Shown here: positions 27,047 through 35,706 of the stretch, one piece after another | How the letters are laid out: each line of letters opens with the position of its first letter | How positions within the stretch are numbered: the first letter of the stretch is position 1 | Source of the DNA: an uncultured Bacteriovoracaceae bacterium | GTDB taxonomy: Bacteria > Bdellovibrionota > Bacteriovoracia > Bacteriovoracales > Bacteriovoracaceae | Direction: 5' to 3' | Assembly: GCA_938017795.1 (NCBI GenBank) | Contig: CALIJZ010000030.1 | Coordinates: 22,244 to 86,243 of the forward strand | Length of the DNA stretch: 64,000 bases | The notes under the pieces: generated by a model | What the model saw: only the letters and a program-made list of their open reading frames with translations | Told to the model about the DNA's origin: nothing | Databases searched by the model: none | Position numbers and translations under genes: made by a program

Positions 27047-28804
27047 TTAACACTCATCCTCAGCTTTCTTGTCGATCGCAAAAGGAATACTTTGTTTTCC
27101 TACTTTTGAGTCTTTCTCAACAGCATTGATAATTCCAGAGTTTCCAGTCAACTTTAGTAAATCTGCATTTTTAACCTTTAACTTTGATTTAACTTCTACT
27201 TTTTTACCAGCTGCAACTTTAATAACCTGTATTTCCTCAAGTTGAAATACTTTTGAGTCAAGGCCGATATTAAAAGCTAAAGCTCCACATTCTAGATCAT
27301 TATTATTCTCAATTTTATAAACAACTTCATAGCCTGGTTGATTTGCAACGCTTACTAAGCTTGAAGTTACTTTTGTATTATCACACTTACTTCCTTCATA
27401 AGGAGGATTTTCAGAAGGGTTATCAAAAGTTAACTTAAACTTTAGAGTTTCTTTTGTAGCACCTTCAACTAACTCAACTTTACCACCAGAGAAGTTGTAG
27501 CTTTGACCACTTGAGTTTAAAACTGCGAGGTAACTTGAAACTCCACCTCTACTTAAAGAAGCTTCAGTAATATTTAATCCAATAAATTTTGAAACTTGAG
27601 AAGGGGCATCTGCATCTTCTCCTACTTTAAACCTATGCTCTAAATAATATGTTTTTGAACCACTTTTTACAGTTATAACTCTTGGCAATGTTCCACCTTC
27701 ACTAAAGCTTACTCCATGACCAATAGCTTCGATTTCGTAAGTTCCATTATCAGTTAGTGTTCTTCTAAGTTCTGGACGATTATCCATTAATCCAAGCATC
27801 AATGTTTTCGGAGCATTAAAGTGAGTTACATTATCAGCAAATGAATTTCCCATTGGACAAATTGTATGAGCATAAGTAACTCCAGGTCTTCCAGAATGTC
27901 CTAATCCCCACGTATGACCTAATTCGTGCAAGATTACATTAAACTTAGGAATTGCAACATGAGTTCCACCATTTTTTCCACTTCCTAGAGAACCAACATT
28001 AGCAACTCCACCATAACCACAAATTGGATCATTTCCACTTAGTCCAGGAGAAGCTACATAGATAATTGTGTCATAGTCAGATGTTTTGTGATTTTGTAAT
28101 AATCCAGCAAGATCTACATTATTTCCAATCCTAGGAGTACAATCTCCTCTACCAAAGTTTCTATTAATTTTAATTAACTCTACATCTGGTGAACCATCAC
28201 CATTAGCATCGATATTGAAATCCATTTGACCACCACTATTGTCAGCAGCATATTTTTTTAATTTTTCTAAATCAGCTTTACCACGGGCTACTGAGTAAAC
28301 TTTAGAAGATTCTCTGTTATTAAAGTCCATAACAATTGTTAAAATCTTTAAGCTATAATCTTTCATACTTAGTTGTTGAATTTTTGAATTCATTACTTTC
28401 AATGAACTTACATGTAATTGCTCAATACCATTTGTATTTGCTCTAATTAAGCCTTGATTATTTCCTTTAACCTCAATTGTATCTCCAATGCTAACACTCT
28501 CAAGATCAATATCACCGATTAACTCTAATCGACTTCCTTCTAAAGTTGTCAGGAAGTTTCTTCTACTATGTGTACCTGCTGAAAAATTATCTTGAATTTC
28601 AGAACTAAACTCTCCTACTGTTTTTTCTTCAGTAGCAAATCTAATTTCACAACTTTTATCTCCTGAAACCCCTGGTCCTTTTGCAAAGTCTCCACCATCT
28701 TCAGTTGATACTCCTGCTGTAATTGCATTGAGGCTCGACTTAGCTCCTCCAAAACAACCCATTAAAGTTAAACTCAAACTTAAAAATAAAATCCGTAAAA
28801 TCAT
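27047..28804 (-). CDS. Metzincin-type zinc metalloprotease lipoprotein
   Basis: The 585-residue product has a lipoprotein signal with Cys at residue 17 (LTLMGC), so it is anchored in a membrane facing the periplasm or surface. It has a zinc motif HELGHTWGLGH (293-303) and a Met-turn CPMGN (316-320), the metzincin pattern (HExxHxxGxxH) with similarity to M11/gametolysin-like peptidases. DANGDGSPD (199-207) looks like a calcium-binding loop. About 200 beta-rich residues follow the protease domain. SD AAGGATGG precedes the ATG. A secreted protease fits a predatory or degradative lifestyle, but the substrate is unknown. Confidence 0.8.
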   Translation of the reverse strand: MILRILFLSLSLTLMGCFGGAKSSLNAITAGVSTEDGGDFAKGPGVSGDKSCEIRFATEEKTVGEFSSEIQDNFSAGTHSRRNFLTTLEGSRLELIGDIDLESVSIGDTIEVKGNNQGLIRANTNGIEQLHVSSLKVMNSKIQQLSMKDYSLKILTIVMDFNNRESSKVYSVARGKADLEKLKKYAADNSGGQMDFNIDANGDGSPDVELIKINRNFGRGDCTPRIGNNVDLAGLLQNHKTSDYDTIIYVASPGLSGNDPICGYGGVANVGSLGSGKNGGTHVAIPKFNVILHELGHTWGLGHSGRPGVTYAHTICPMGNSFADNVTHFNAPKTLMLGLMDNRPELRRTLTDNGTYEIEAIGHGVSFSEGGTLPRVITVKSGSKTYYLEHRFKVGEDADAPSQVSKFIGLNITEASLSRGGVSSYLAVLNSSGQSYNFSGGKVELVEGATKETLKFKLTFDNPSENPPYEGSKCDNTKVTSSLVSVANQPGYEVVYKIENNNDLECGALAFNIGLDSKVFQLEEIQVIKVAAGKKVEVKSKLKVKNADLLKLTGNSGIINAVEKDSKVGKQSIPFAIDKKAEDEC

Positions 28805-28960
28805 AATCCATCCTTTTTGAAATTTCCCCTACCAAAATTTTAAGTCTGATCATGGGAATTTCAGCAAAGATAAGGATAAAACATGTAATTTAAGGTACTT
28901 AGTATTTTTAAGAGGTGAGATTTCTGCCTTGAAAACATGTCAACATGCCTTGAGGACGAA

Positions 28961-31204
28961 TTAAATTAATACTTTTCTAGGTTTAGAGCCTTGTTGAGGA
29001 CCAACAACTCCATCTGATTCCATTTCTTCAATCAAGTTAGCCGCTCTATTATAGCCAACTTTAAGTCGTCGCTGCAAAAATGAGGCACTTGCTGATCGTG
29101 TTTCTTGAACAAGATTAACGGCATCTTTATATAATACATCTCTATTAGAGATTTCTGGAAATGTTTGATCAACTTTAACTTCATCTGGAAACCTGAGATC
29201 TCCTCCCCCACTTTCCATTTCTTCTAAAAACTCCATTGCCTGGTCATTAAACTTCGGTTGTCCTGAACTCATTTTAGCAATAAAGTTTTCAATCTCATTT
29301 TCATCTATATATGAAGCATGTAAACGCTCCATTTCAACCCCATGTTTGTAGAGCATATCACCTTTACCTAATAACTTTTCAGCTCCCATTGAGTTTAAGA
29401 TCGTTCTTGAATCAACAGGAGAGGTAACTCTGAAAGAAACTCTTGTTGGAAAGTTCGATTTCACAAGACCAGTAATAACATCAACAGATGGTCTTTGCGT
29501 TGCAAGTACTAAATGGATACCAGATGCTCTGGCTTTTGCTGCTAGCCTACAAATATTAGTTTCAATATCTTTTCCTACTTTACTTAAAATTAGATCCGCA
29601 AACTCGTCTACGATGATAACAATATATGGAAGCTCTAGTGGTTCTCCAGTCTTATATAGCTTTTTGATTTTTTCAACATCTTGCTTGCTAGAACGAGCCA
29701 GCTTTTCATTAAAACCGTCAATATTTCTAACTCCCATTTCTTTTAAAATGGTATAGCGTCTCTCCATTTCTTGGCAGGCCCATAGTAATGCTAGTGATGA
29801 GCTTTTTGGGTCAGTCATAACCGGCATTAACAGATGAGGGAGCTTAGAATATAAAGCAAGCTCTAATTGTTTTGGATCAACTAAGATTAATTTTAACTTA
29901 TCAGGGTTAAGCTTAACTAATAAAGATACAAGAAGTGTATTGATAAACACTGACTTACCAGCTCCAGTAGCACCTGCAACTAGCATATGCGGCATAGCTC
30001 CAAGGTCTACAACTTTAGTAGCTCCAAAAGCATCTTTACCCATAGCAATAGGTAGTTTCATTGATGAGTTTTTATAGGCCCTTGCTTTCAGTACTTCATC
30101 TAAATAGATAATCTCTCTTGGGTTTCTTGGAACTTCTATTCCCATTGTTGTTCTACCTTTAAGTGGATAGATCATTCGGATGGGAGCTCCTGATAAGGCA
30201 AGAGAGAGGTCTTCAGTTAAACCAGTTACTTTTGATACTTTGACCCCAGGTCCAAGCTCTACTTCAAATGTATCAACTACAGGCCCTTTGAGAGCATTAA
30301 TAACTTTTGCTTCAATTTTAAACTCACCTAACTTATCTTCAATCCTGTTCATAATACTTTCAAAGTATTTTTGATCTGGACCAGCAATCACTTTTCTAGA
30401 CATACTCTCAAGAGAGGTAATCAATGAGTCTTGAGATTGATAAGAGCTTGTTGGCCTCTTCTTCTTTCTAGAAAGAGATCCCTTTATTTTTGAAACTTTT
30501 TGTAATGCTTTCACTGGATTAGGACGAACCGCAATTTCAGCTTTTTGTTCATCTATAAAGAATTCGTCTTTAGATAATTGTTCAAGATCTACTTCATTTT
30601 CATCTTCTTCAAGAGTCTCTTCATCAAAAACTTCATCTTCAAAATCAAATTCCTCAAAACTTTCAGAGATATTTTCTTTAGACTTTAAATTAAATAATTT
30701 TGGAATTGTGATAGATTTATATTTAGAGAAATCGATATTAAATGTAGGTCTAAAAGAAAGAACTGATTTTCCTAAAAGACAAAATGCAATACCAAATAAA
30801 GAAGCCGAACAAATTAGAAAAATTACAGAGCCACCAAAAGACTTATAATATGAATCAAGCCCAAACCCAATCATATGCGGGTAGAAATATGAACTAAAAA
30901 AACTGCCAAGAATAAATAAAAATGCAAAGCAAAGAGTACTGACAATCATATTTTTTGAACTCAAAAATTTATCATGAAGAAGTAGAAACACTCCAAAGGC
31001 CATACAAACAAACACCCCTGTATAAAATTCAATAAAAGCAAAAGCTGAAAATATATAATAGGTAAATGAATTTGCTGAACTAGAAGATGATGAGATGTGA
31101 AAAGCATTATCAACTAATGAGTTTGAGAAAAAAAAGTAAAATGCATTAGTTAAAGCAAAAACGCCTAATCCAATAAGTAAGAAATGTCTTGAAATGACAC
31201 GCAC
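28961..31204 (-). CDS. ftsK: DNA translocase FtsK/SpoIIIE
   Basis: FtsK pumps chromosomal DNA through the closing septum and activates dimer resolution. The 747-residue protein has four membrane helices (about residues 9-25, 47-75, 88-108 and 125-147), a short acidic linker (about 180-225), the alpha/beta motor with Walker A GATGAGKS (411-418), and the DNA-reading gamma winged helix (SASFLQRRLKVGYNRAANLI) at the C-terminus. It starts at GTG 31204; the first membrane helix begins soon after, which supports that start. The linker is short compared with E. coli. Confidence 0.95.
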   Translation of the reverse strand: MRVISRHFLLIGLGVFALTNAFYFFFSNSLVDNAFHISSSSSSANSFTYYIFSAFAFIEFYTGVFVCMAFGVFLLLHDKFLSSKNMIVSTLCFAFLFILGSFFSSYFYPHMIGFGLDSYYKSFGGSVIFLICSASLFGIAFCLLGKSVLSFRPTFNIDFSKYKSITIPKLFNLKSKENISESFEEFDFEDEVFDEETLEEDENEVDLEQLSKDEFFIDEQKAEIAVRPNPVKALQKVSKIKGSLSRKKKRPTSSYQSQDSLITSLESMSRKVIAGPDQKYFESIMNRIEDKLGEFKIEAKVINALKGPVVDTFEVELGPGVKVSKVTGLTEDLSLALSGAPIRMIYPLKGRTTMGIEVPRNPREIIYLDEVLKARAYKNSSMKLPIAMGKDAFGATKVVDLGAMPHMLVAGATGAGKSVFINTLLVSLLVKLNPDKLKLILVDPKQLELALYSKLPHLLMPVMTDPKSSSLALLWACQEMERRYTILKEMGVRNIDGFNEKLARSSKQDVEKIKKLYKTGEPLELPYIVIIVDEFADLILSKVGKDIETNICRLAAKARASGIHLVLATQRPSVDVITGLVKSNFPTRVSFRVTSPVDSRTILNSMGAEKLLGKGDMLYKHGVEMERLHASYIDENEIENFIAKMSSGQPKFNDQAMEFLEEMESGGGDLRFPDEVKVDQTFPEISNRDVLYKDAVNLVQETRSASASFLQRRLKVGYNRAANLIEEMESDGVVGPQQGSKPRKVLI

Positions 31205-31280
31205 TATTAAAATTTAACACGTTATTGCATAGCGTTCAAAGTAGTGGAAGTATAATCTTGAGTATTTAGGTCTAAAATTA

Positions 31281-31322
31281 AAAATGCTCTTTTCGGACAT
31301 TCATCCCAAAAGAGCATTTTTT
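31281..31322 (-). terminator. Intrinsic terminator of the 5S rRNA gene
   Basis: A perfect 13-base inverted repeat (AAAATGCTCTTTT at 31281-31293 and AAAAGAGCATTTT at 31308-31320) with a 14-base loop ends in T-rich sequence on both strands. It lies about ten bases past the 3' end of the 5S gene. Confidence 0.8.
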
Positions 31323-31329
31323 AAAAAAG

Positions 31330-31448
31330 GAGGTGCATCGTGCTATTTTGCCACCAAGTCGCCCTGGCAGTATTTTCGCCGCTGACAGGCTTAACTTCCG
31401 GGTTCGAGATGTTGCCGGGTGTTTCACTGTCGCTATAGACACACCAAA
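31330..31448 (-). rRNA. rrf: 5S ribosomal RNA, solitary
   Basis: On the minus strand the sequence has the 5S hallmarks: a terminal helix I (GGTGTGTC pairing with GATGCACC), CACCCGGCAACATCTCGAAC, CCGGAAGTTAAGCC and CTGCCAGGGCGACTTGGTGG. The ends are placed from helix I and are approximate. No 23S, 16S or tRNA sequence adjoins it: the next gene upstream (31560) is a divergent protein gene and ftsK lies downstream. It has its own promoter and terminator. Confidence 0.92.
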
Positions 31449-31463
31449 TCTGGAGTCCTGGTC

Positions 31464-31492
31464 ATACTAGTTAAGTCAGCTTTCAAAGTCAA
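31464..31492 (-). promoter_or_regulatory. Sigma-70 promoter of the solitary 5S gene
   Basis: On the minus strand TTGACT (31487-31492) and TAGTAT (31464-31469) are 17 bases apart, placing the start near 31456, eight or so bases before the mature 5' end. The stretch after the -10 (GACCAGG) is G+C-rich, as in stably controlled rRNA promoters. Confidence 0.7.
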
Positions 31493-31559
31493 CCACTTAT
31501 TCAAATAAAGTGTATTTCATCTATTTTTTTCATATTATATCATTTTAAGGAGAAAAATC

Positions 31560-31874
31560 ATGATCTTAACTAACCTTGAGTCAGTTCCAGGTAAAAGTAT
31601 TTCAACCCATTTTGGACTTGTTAGCGGTAGTACAATTCGAGCAAAACATATTGGAAGAGACTTTATGGCCGGATTCAAAAATATTCTAGGAGGCGAGCTT
31701 AAGGGTTATACAGAACTTTTAAATGAATCAAGGCAAGAAGCTGTAAAAAGAATGATTGCTCAAGCAAACTCCCTGGGAGCAAATGCAATTATTAATATTA
31801 GATTCTCAACAAGTTCAATTACACAAGGAGCAGCTGAGCTTTATGTTTATGGAACAGCTGTGAGTGTTTCATAA
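31560..31874 (+). CDS. YbjQ/UPF0145 family protein
   Basis: The 104-residue protein matches the YbjQ (DUF74, heavy-metal-binding-domain-like) family along its whole length: SIGTHFG-like start (KSISTHFGLVSGSTI), GGELKGYTELLNESRQEA, MIAQANSLGANAIINIRF and a terminal LYVYGTAV. The family forms small homopentamers of unknown biochemical role. AAGGAG lies eight bases before the ATG. It ends in a one-base overlap with a second, membrane-anchored YbjQ gene. Confidence 0.9.
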   Translation: MILTNLESVPGKSISTHFGLVSGSTIRAKHIGRDFMAGFKNILGGELKGYTELLNESRQEAVKRMIAQANSLGANAIINIRFSTSSITQGAAELYVYGTAVSVS

Positions 31875-32326
31875 TGTTTGGATATTCAACTCTAGCCATT
31901 TTATTAGCTATTGGTTTCATATTTGGAACAGTTGCTGAAAAAAAACATTTAAAAGAATTACGAGAAAAAGAAAATCTACTCAAAGGAATTCTTTTAAGTA
32001 CTTCAAAAAAACATAGTTTCCTTAAAGATTCTCAACATTCAACTTTAGTTACGGGCCATGTTGTAGTGGCTCTTGATTATTTTAAAAGATTTGTAGCTTC
32101 AATTGTGAATTTAATCGGTGGAAGAGTTTTCTCATTTGAGAGTTTAGTAGATCGAGGAAGAAGAGAAGCTATTATAAGAATGAAAGAAGATGCCCACCGA
32201 AATGGATTTAATTCAATTGTTAATGTTCGAATTGAAACAAGTAATATTGGCGGAAGTGCTGGAAAAAAAGGCGGCATGGGTGCCATAGAAGTGATGGCGT
32301 ATGGAACTGCAGTAAAGCATTCATGA
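31874..32326 (+). CDS. Membrane-anchored YbjQ-like protein
   Basis: The 150-residue protein starts with a membrane helix (about residues 4-20) and a short charged linker (EKKHLKELREKENLLKG), then a divergent YbjQ domain (GRVFSFESLVDRGRREAIIRM, NSIVNVRIETSNIGG, MGAIEVMAYGTAV). It is a paralogue of the preceding gene, joined by a one-base overlap, and overlaps the M48 protease gene by four bases (ATGA). The domain would face the cytoplasm or periplasm depending on helix orientation; the positive charges after the helix suggest the cytoplasm. Confidence 0.85.
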   Translation: MFGYSTLAILLAIGFIFGTVAEKKHLKELREKENLLKGILLSTSKKHSFLKDSQHSTLVTGHVVVALDYFKRFVASIVNLIGGRVFSFESLVDRGRREAIIRMKEDAHRNGFNSIVNVRIETSNIGGSAGKKGGMGAIEVMAYGTAVKHS

Positions 32327-33147
32327 AATATGATCATAACCTCCCAGATGATTCAGTAAATGCACCCGATGAAGCGTGGTGGAAACAGGTTTTAAAACTT
32401 GGTTTTTCTATTATATTTGTTGTTGTAATTATTGGAGTCGGTTCTCATTTTCTAGGTCATATTGTTGGACCTATTATACCAGGTTCAGTTCATAAAAAAT
32501 TATCCAATTATTATTCTAAAGCATTTGGAGATATAAGTGATCAAAAGTCTGCTCGCTTCTTATATACTCAAAGAATTTTTCAAGAAATTTTAGATCAAAA
32601 AGATCTAGATCATGAGCAATGGGAAATTAGACAGGTCCAGCAAGAAGTTGTTGCAGCGACTTTGCCAGGGAAGATCATCGTTTTTTCAGACAAGCTTTTT
32701 GATTTTGTTTGTCATGAAAATGCTCTAGGTTTTATAATATCTCATGAGATAGGGCATGCTTACCTCAAGCACCCCGAACTTGCATTTGGAAAACTGCTAC
32801 CAAGCTTAGTCTTAAATTTTGTTTTTAATATAGATGTTGGAAATGATGTTCTTCAATCTTTAAGCTCTATGTTTGATTTAAAGGTTTCACGGACAAGAGA
32901 AAAAGCAGCTGATGAATTTGCAAAAAAGTTAGCACTAGCTCGTTATGGTCATCTGGATGGGGCCGATGAGTTCTTTCAAAGGCATTTAGAAGAGGAAGGT
33001 AAAAGCGGTCCTCATGAATGGTTTTCTACTCACCCAGATACTATTAAAAGAATTGAAGCCATAAATTCTCATTATGGACAGGATAATGAATTAATCCCAA
33101 TACCTGAAAATGTTCGATCTAAAAAATGTAATATTTTCAATGATTAA
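32323..33147 (+). CDS. M48-family membrane metallopeptidase
   Basis: The 274-residue protein has one N-terminal membrane helix (about 25-47), a zinc motif HEIGHAYLKH (about 146-155) and the downstream Glu ligand region (SRTREKAADEFAKKLA), then the family C-terminus with FSTHPDTIKRIEAI. This is the BepA/LoiP/HtpX-like M48 plan, acting in envelope quality control. It is translationally coupled to two YbjQ proteins, a partnership that suggests the YbjQ proteins regulate or assist it. Substrates are unknown. Confidence 0.88.
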   Translation: MKYDHNLPDDSVNAPDEAWWKQVLKLGFSIIFVVVIIGVGSHFLGHIVGPIIPGSVHKKLSNYYSKAFGDISDQKSARFLYTQRIFQEILDQKDLDHEQWEIRQVQQEVVAATLPGKIIVFSDKLFDFVCHENALGFIISHEIGHAYLKHPELAFGKLLPSLVLNFVFNIDVGNDVLQSLSSMFDLKVSRTREKAADEFAKKLALARYGHLDGADEFFQRHLEEEGKSGPHEWFSTHPDTIKRIEAINSHYGQDNELIPIPENVRSKKCNIFND

Positions 33148-33232
33148 TAAAGTATCTTCTTATAAAAAAATCAGGCAATCTTATCTCATTTACTAAAATC
33201 GAAATCTTAGACAGTGATGAATACTTAGTTTA

Positions 33233-34627
33233 TTAGATAAGTTTTTTCTCTAGAATCTGATTTCTTAAAAGATCATTAAAGTCTTCACGTTTTCGAATCA
33301 GGTAATCTGAGTTTCCTTTAATCGCCACCTCAGCTGGAAGGTAAAAACTATTATATTCACTGGCCATGCTAAAACCATAAGCACCTGAATCTAACAAGGC
33401 AATAATATCTCCAACTTCAGGTTTAGGTAAGAGCCTGTCTTTAGTTAACATATCCCCAGTTTCACAAATGTTTCCAGCAACCTGAAACTTCTTTGTTTTA
33501 GACTTTCCATTTAAAATCCTAACTCTATGATAAGCTTCATACATAATTGGTCTAGCTAAATGATTAAATCCTGTATCAACATTAATAAAGTTTTTAATAT
33601 CGGTCATCTTTACTGAATTCACCTTAGATAATAAAACTCCCGCTTCTGCCACAAGGTAGCGGCCGGGCTCAAGCCAAATCTCTGGAAGATTTTTAAATCC
33701 AGAAAATTTTCTCTTGAGAATAGGACAAACAATACTTGCTAAACGTTCAGGAGAAAACCTTGCTTGGTTATCTCTATAGGGAATTCCAAGTCCTCCTCCC
33801 ATATTGATAAAACTAATTTCATAGTTAAATCGTTTTTTAATCTCTAATGACACAGAGCTTAGAATCTGAGCATTTTTTTCGAAAGGTTTAGATTCTAAAA
33901 TCTGGGAACCAATGTGACTATGAATCCCTTCAAAAGTCATAAACTTATTATCGATTGCAATTTTCGCTGCTTTATAGATATCTTCGTTTAAATACATTAA
34001 CCCAAACTTTGTAAACTTATGACCTGTAGAGATATGTTTGTGAGTTGAAGTTGTTTCAACATCTGGATTGATCCTAAAACAAACTCTGACTGTTGTTTTT
34101 AATTTCCCAACGAGACTTTCTAGATTCTTCAACCCACTAAGAGAATCAATATTTATTAAAACTTTATTCTTAATTGCAAATCTTAGTTCTTGTTCTGACT
34201 TACTATTAGAAGTGAAGATTATATTCTCTCCTTTTTGACCAGCTTTCAAAGCAAAACTCATCTCACCGATTGAGATACACTCAGCTCCAGCTCCTAGAGA
34301 AGTTAAATAAGAGATAATATTTAAATTTGTATTAGCCTTATAAGCGTAGTGAACTTTCACCTTAGGATAGTGTTTTTTAAAGCCATCCCTAAATTCTAAA
34401 TATCTCGTTTTAATTAAATCCCAATCATAAAGATAAGTCGGACTTCCATACTTATTAGCAATTTTCCTTAAATATGAATGACTAAATCTTCCTACAGATG
34501 ATTGATATGGATCTAATAAGATCTTTTTTTCTTTGGACGGTGCTGACTTTAGGTCTATAGGCATAGAGAGCGCTAGGCCTCCAATTGTCGATATTTGAAA
34601 AAATTTTCTTCTATTAAAACTAGACAT
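33233..34627 (-). CDS. lysA: Diaminopimelate decarboxylase family protein with a Tat-like signal
   Basis: The fold-type III PLP decarboxylase core is intact: HYAYKANTN with the PLP Lys at residue 97, IGSQI, GGGLGIPY, LEPGRYLVAEAG, NICETGDML and DSGAYGFSMASEYNS. LysA makes lysine from meso-diaminopimelate. Before the core is MSSFNRRKFFQISTIGGLAL, a twin-arginine-type signal (RRKFFQ then a hydrophobic stretch), which cytosolic LysA proteins lack. The enzyme may therefore be exported to the periplasm. Its Shine-Dalgarno (AGGAG) lies inside a terminator-like hairpin. A related D-amino-acid or ornithine decarboxylase activity is possible. Confidence 0.8.
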   Translation of the reverse strand: MSSFNRRKFFQISTIGGLALSMPIDLKSAPSKEKKILLDPYQSSVGRFSHSYLRKIANKYGSPTYLYDWDLIKTRYLEFRDGFKKHYPKVKVHYAYKANTNLNIISYLTSLGAGAECISIGEMSFALKAGQKGENIIFTSNSKSEQELRFAIKNKVLINIDSLSGLKNLESLVGKLKTTVRVCFRINPDVETTSTHKHISTGHKFTKFGLMYLNEDIYKAAKIAIDNKFMTFEGIHSHIGSQILESKPFEKNAQILSSVSLEIKKRFNYEISFINMGGGLGIPYRDNQARFSPERLASIVCPILKRKFSGFKNLPEIWLEPGRYLVAEAGVLLSKVNSVKMTDIKNFINVDTGFNHLARPIMYEAYHRVRILNGKSKTKKFQVAGNICETGDMLTKDRLLPKPEVGDIIALLDSGAYGFSMASEYNSFYLPAEVAIKGNSDYLIRKREDFNDLLRNQILEKKLI

Positions 34628-34654
34628 AAAAAAACTCCTGAAATTCAGGAGTTT
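34628..34654 (-). terminator. Terminator hairpin that also contains the Shine-Dalgarno of lysA
   Basis: On the minus strand AAACTCCTG (from 34654) pairs with CAGGAGTTT and is followed by seven T (34628-34634) that run straight into the lysA ATG at 34627. It would end the transcript of the Cys-rich gene upstream. The AGGAG (complement of 34635-34639), correctly spaced seven bases before the ATG, lies in the 3' arm, so read-through RNA would hide it. Confidence 0.7.
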
Positions 34655-34690
34655 AATATATAAAGTATTTTAGTGTTAAGATAGTATTTT

Positions 34691-35611
34691 TTACCAATCC
34701 TCATCTTCATCAAGTGAGTAATCAGGGATTTGATCGGCTTCATCAACAATATTGCTTAAAGTAAAATCAGCATCCTCTTCAACACTTGAGATTCCTCTTG
34801 TTGACTCCTCTTCTGTTGAAGTAGCTCCAAAAGTATCTTCTTCGAAGTCTGATAATGACTCTTCAGTATTCGTTGTCGGGTTTGTATCAGCACTTTCGTC
34901 AAACTCACCTGCTGACCAATCTGTATTGTCTTCTTCAGAAAACTCTTTTCCAAGGCTCTCTGTTGCAATTTGTCTCTTAGTTTTCTCTATTGTCTTGCTA
35001 GATTTAATTGGAGCATATTTCGTTCTGTATTTAATTTCTCCAGAATTTGTTCTATGTAAAACATAAAAACCTTGGTTCTTTACATCTCTTTCAGAGTGAT
35101 GAGTTCCACAAACATTATTCACAACTTCTTCATTACAAACTGCTTGACCAGCACAAGTTAACTTTTTACCTTTAAATCTAAAACCAGCTCCACATAAGCA
35201 GCTTTGCCCAGGAGATAATTTATCTCCAGCTTCACAAGTTCCAATATTTGAATTACTCGCTACATATCTAAAGTTTTTACTTTTTACTTTTGAAGAAAAG
35301 TGATGAAATTCAGGATTATACTCTCCACTTAAGACAGCTACTTTCTGAGTAGAAGTACTTAAATTTTTTCTTGATGTCCCTTTAGTATTACAAAGACTAG
35401 ATACTAGTTTTTTTCCACATAAATTATCACCAGAGCAAGTTAGCCTTTTACCTTCAGCAACAGAATCAGCAGGACAATAACAAGTTCTTCCTGGTAGAAG
35501 ACTTTTATCCGGACTACAAGTTTTTTTAACTTCATCAGCTGCCATACCAGTACTTATACCAAATATTGGTAATCCTAAGCATAGGTACATTAACACATTT
35601 AAAATTTTCAT
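34691..35611 (-). CDS. Secreted Cys-rich repeat protein with an acidic C-terminus
   Basis: The 306-residue product has a signal peptide (MKILNVLMYLCLGLPIFG, cleaved near MAA). Two homologous Cys-rich units of about 45 residues follow: CSPDKSLLPGRTCYC ... GKRLTCSGDNLC, and CEAGDKLSPGQSCLCGAG ... GKKLTCAGQAVC, separated by a Ser/Lys-rich linker. The last 90 residues are Glu/Asp/Ser/Thr-rich. The cysteines, six or more per unit, suggest disulfide-stabilised extracellular modules. I do not recognise the family. Confidence 0.7.
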   Translation of the reverse strand: MKILNVLMYLCLGLPIFGISTGMAADEVKKTCSPDKSLLPGRTCYCPADSVAEGKRLTCSGDNLCGKKLVSSLCNTKGTSRKNLSTSTQKVAVLSGEYNPEFHHFSSKVKSKNFRYVASNSNIGTCEAGDKLSPGQSCLCGAGFRFKGKKLTCAGQAVCNEEVVNNVCGTHHSERDVKNQGFYVLHRTNSGEIKYRTKYAPIKSSKTIEKTKRQIATESLGKEFSEEDNTDWSAGEFDESADTNPTTNTEESLSDFEEDTFGATSTEEESTRGISSVEEDADFTLSNIVDEADQIPDYSLDEDEDW

Positions 35612-35706
35612 TTTTCCTCCAAAATACGTTCTACAATTCTTAACGGAAACAATTGTAATTACTTTAATGGAAGTTTAGAAAATCCTATAAAAAATAACGA
35701 TTTTGC

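Noticed and set aside
28939..28944. TTGACA on the minus strand as a promoter for the metzincin gene
   Set aside because: No acceptable -10 element lies 16 to 18 bases downstream.
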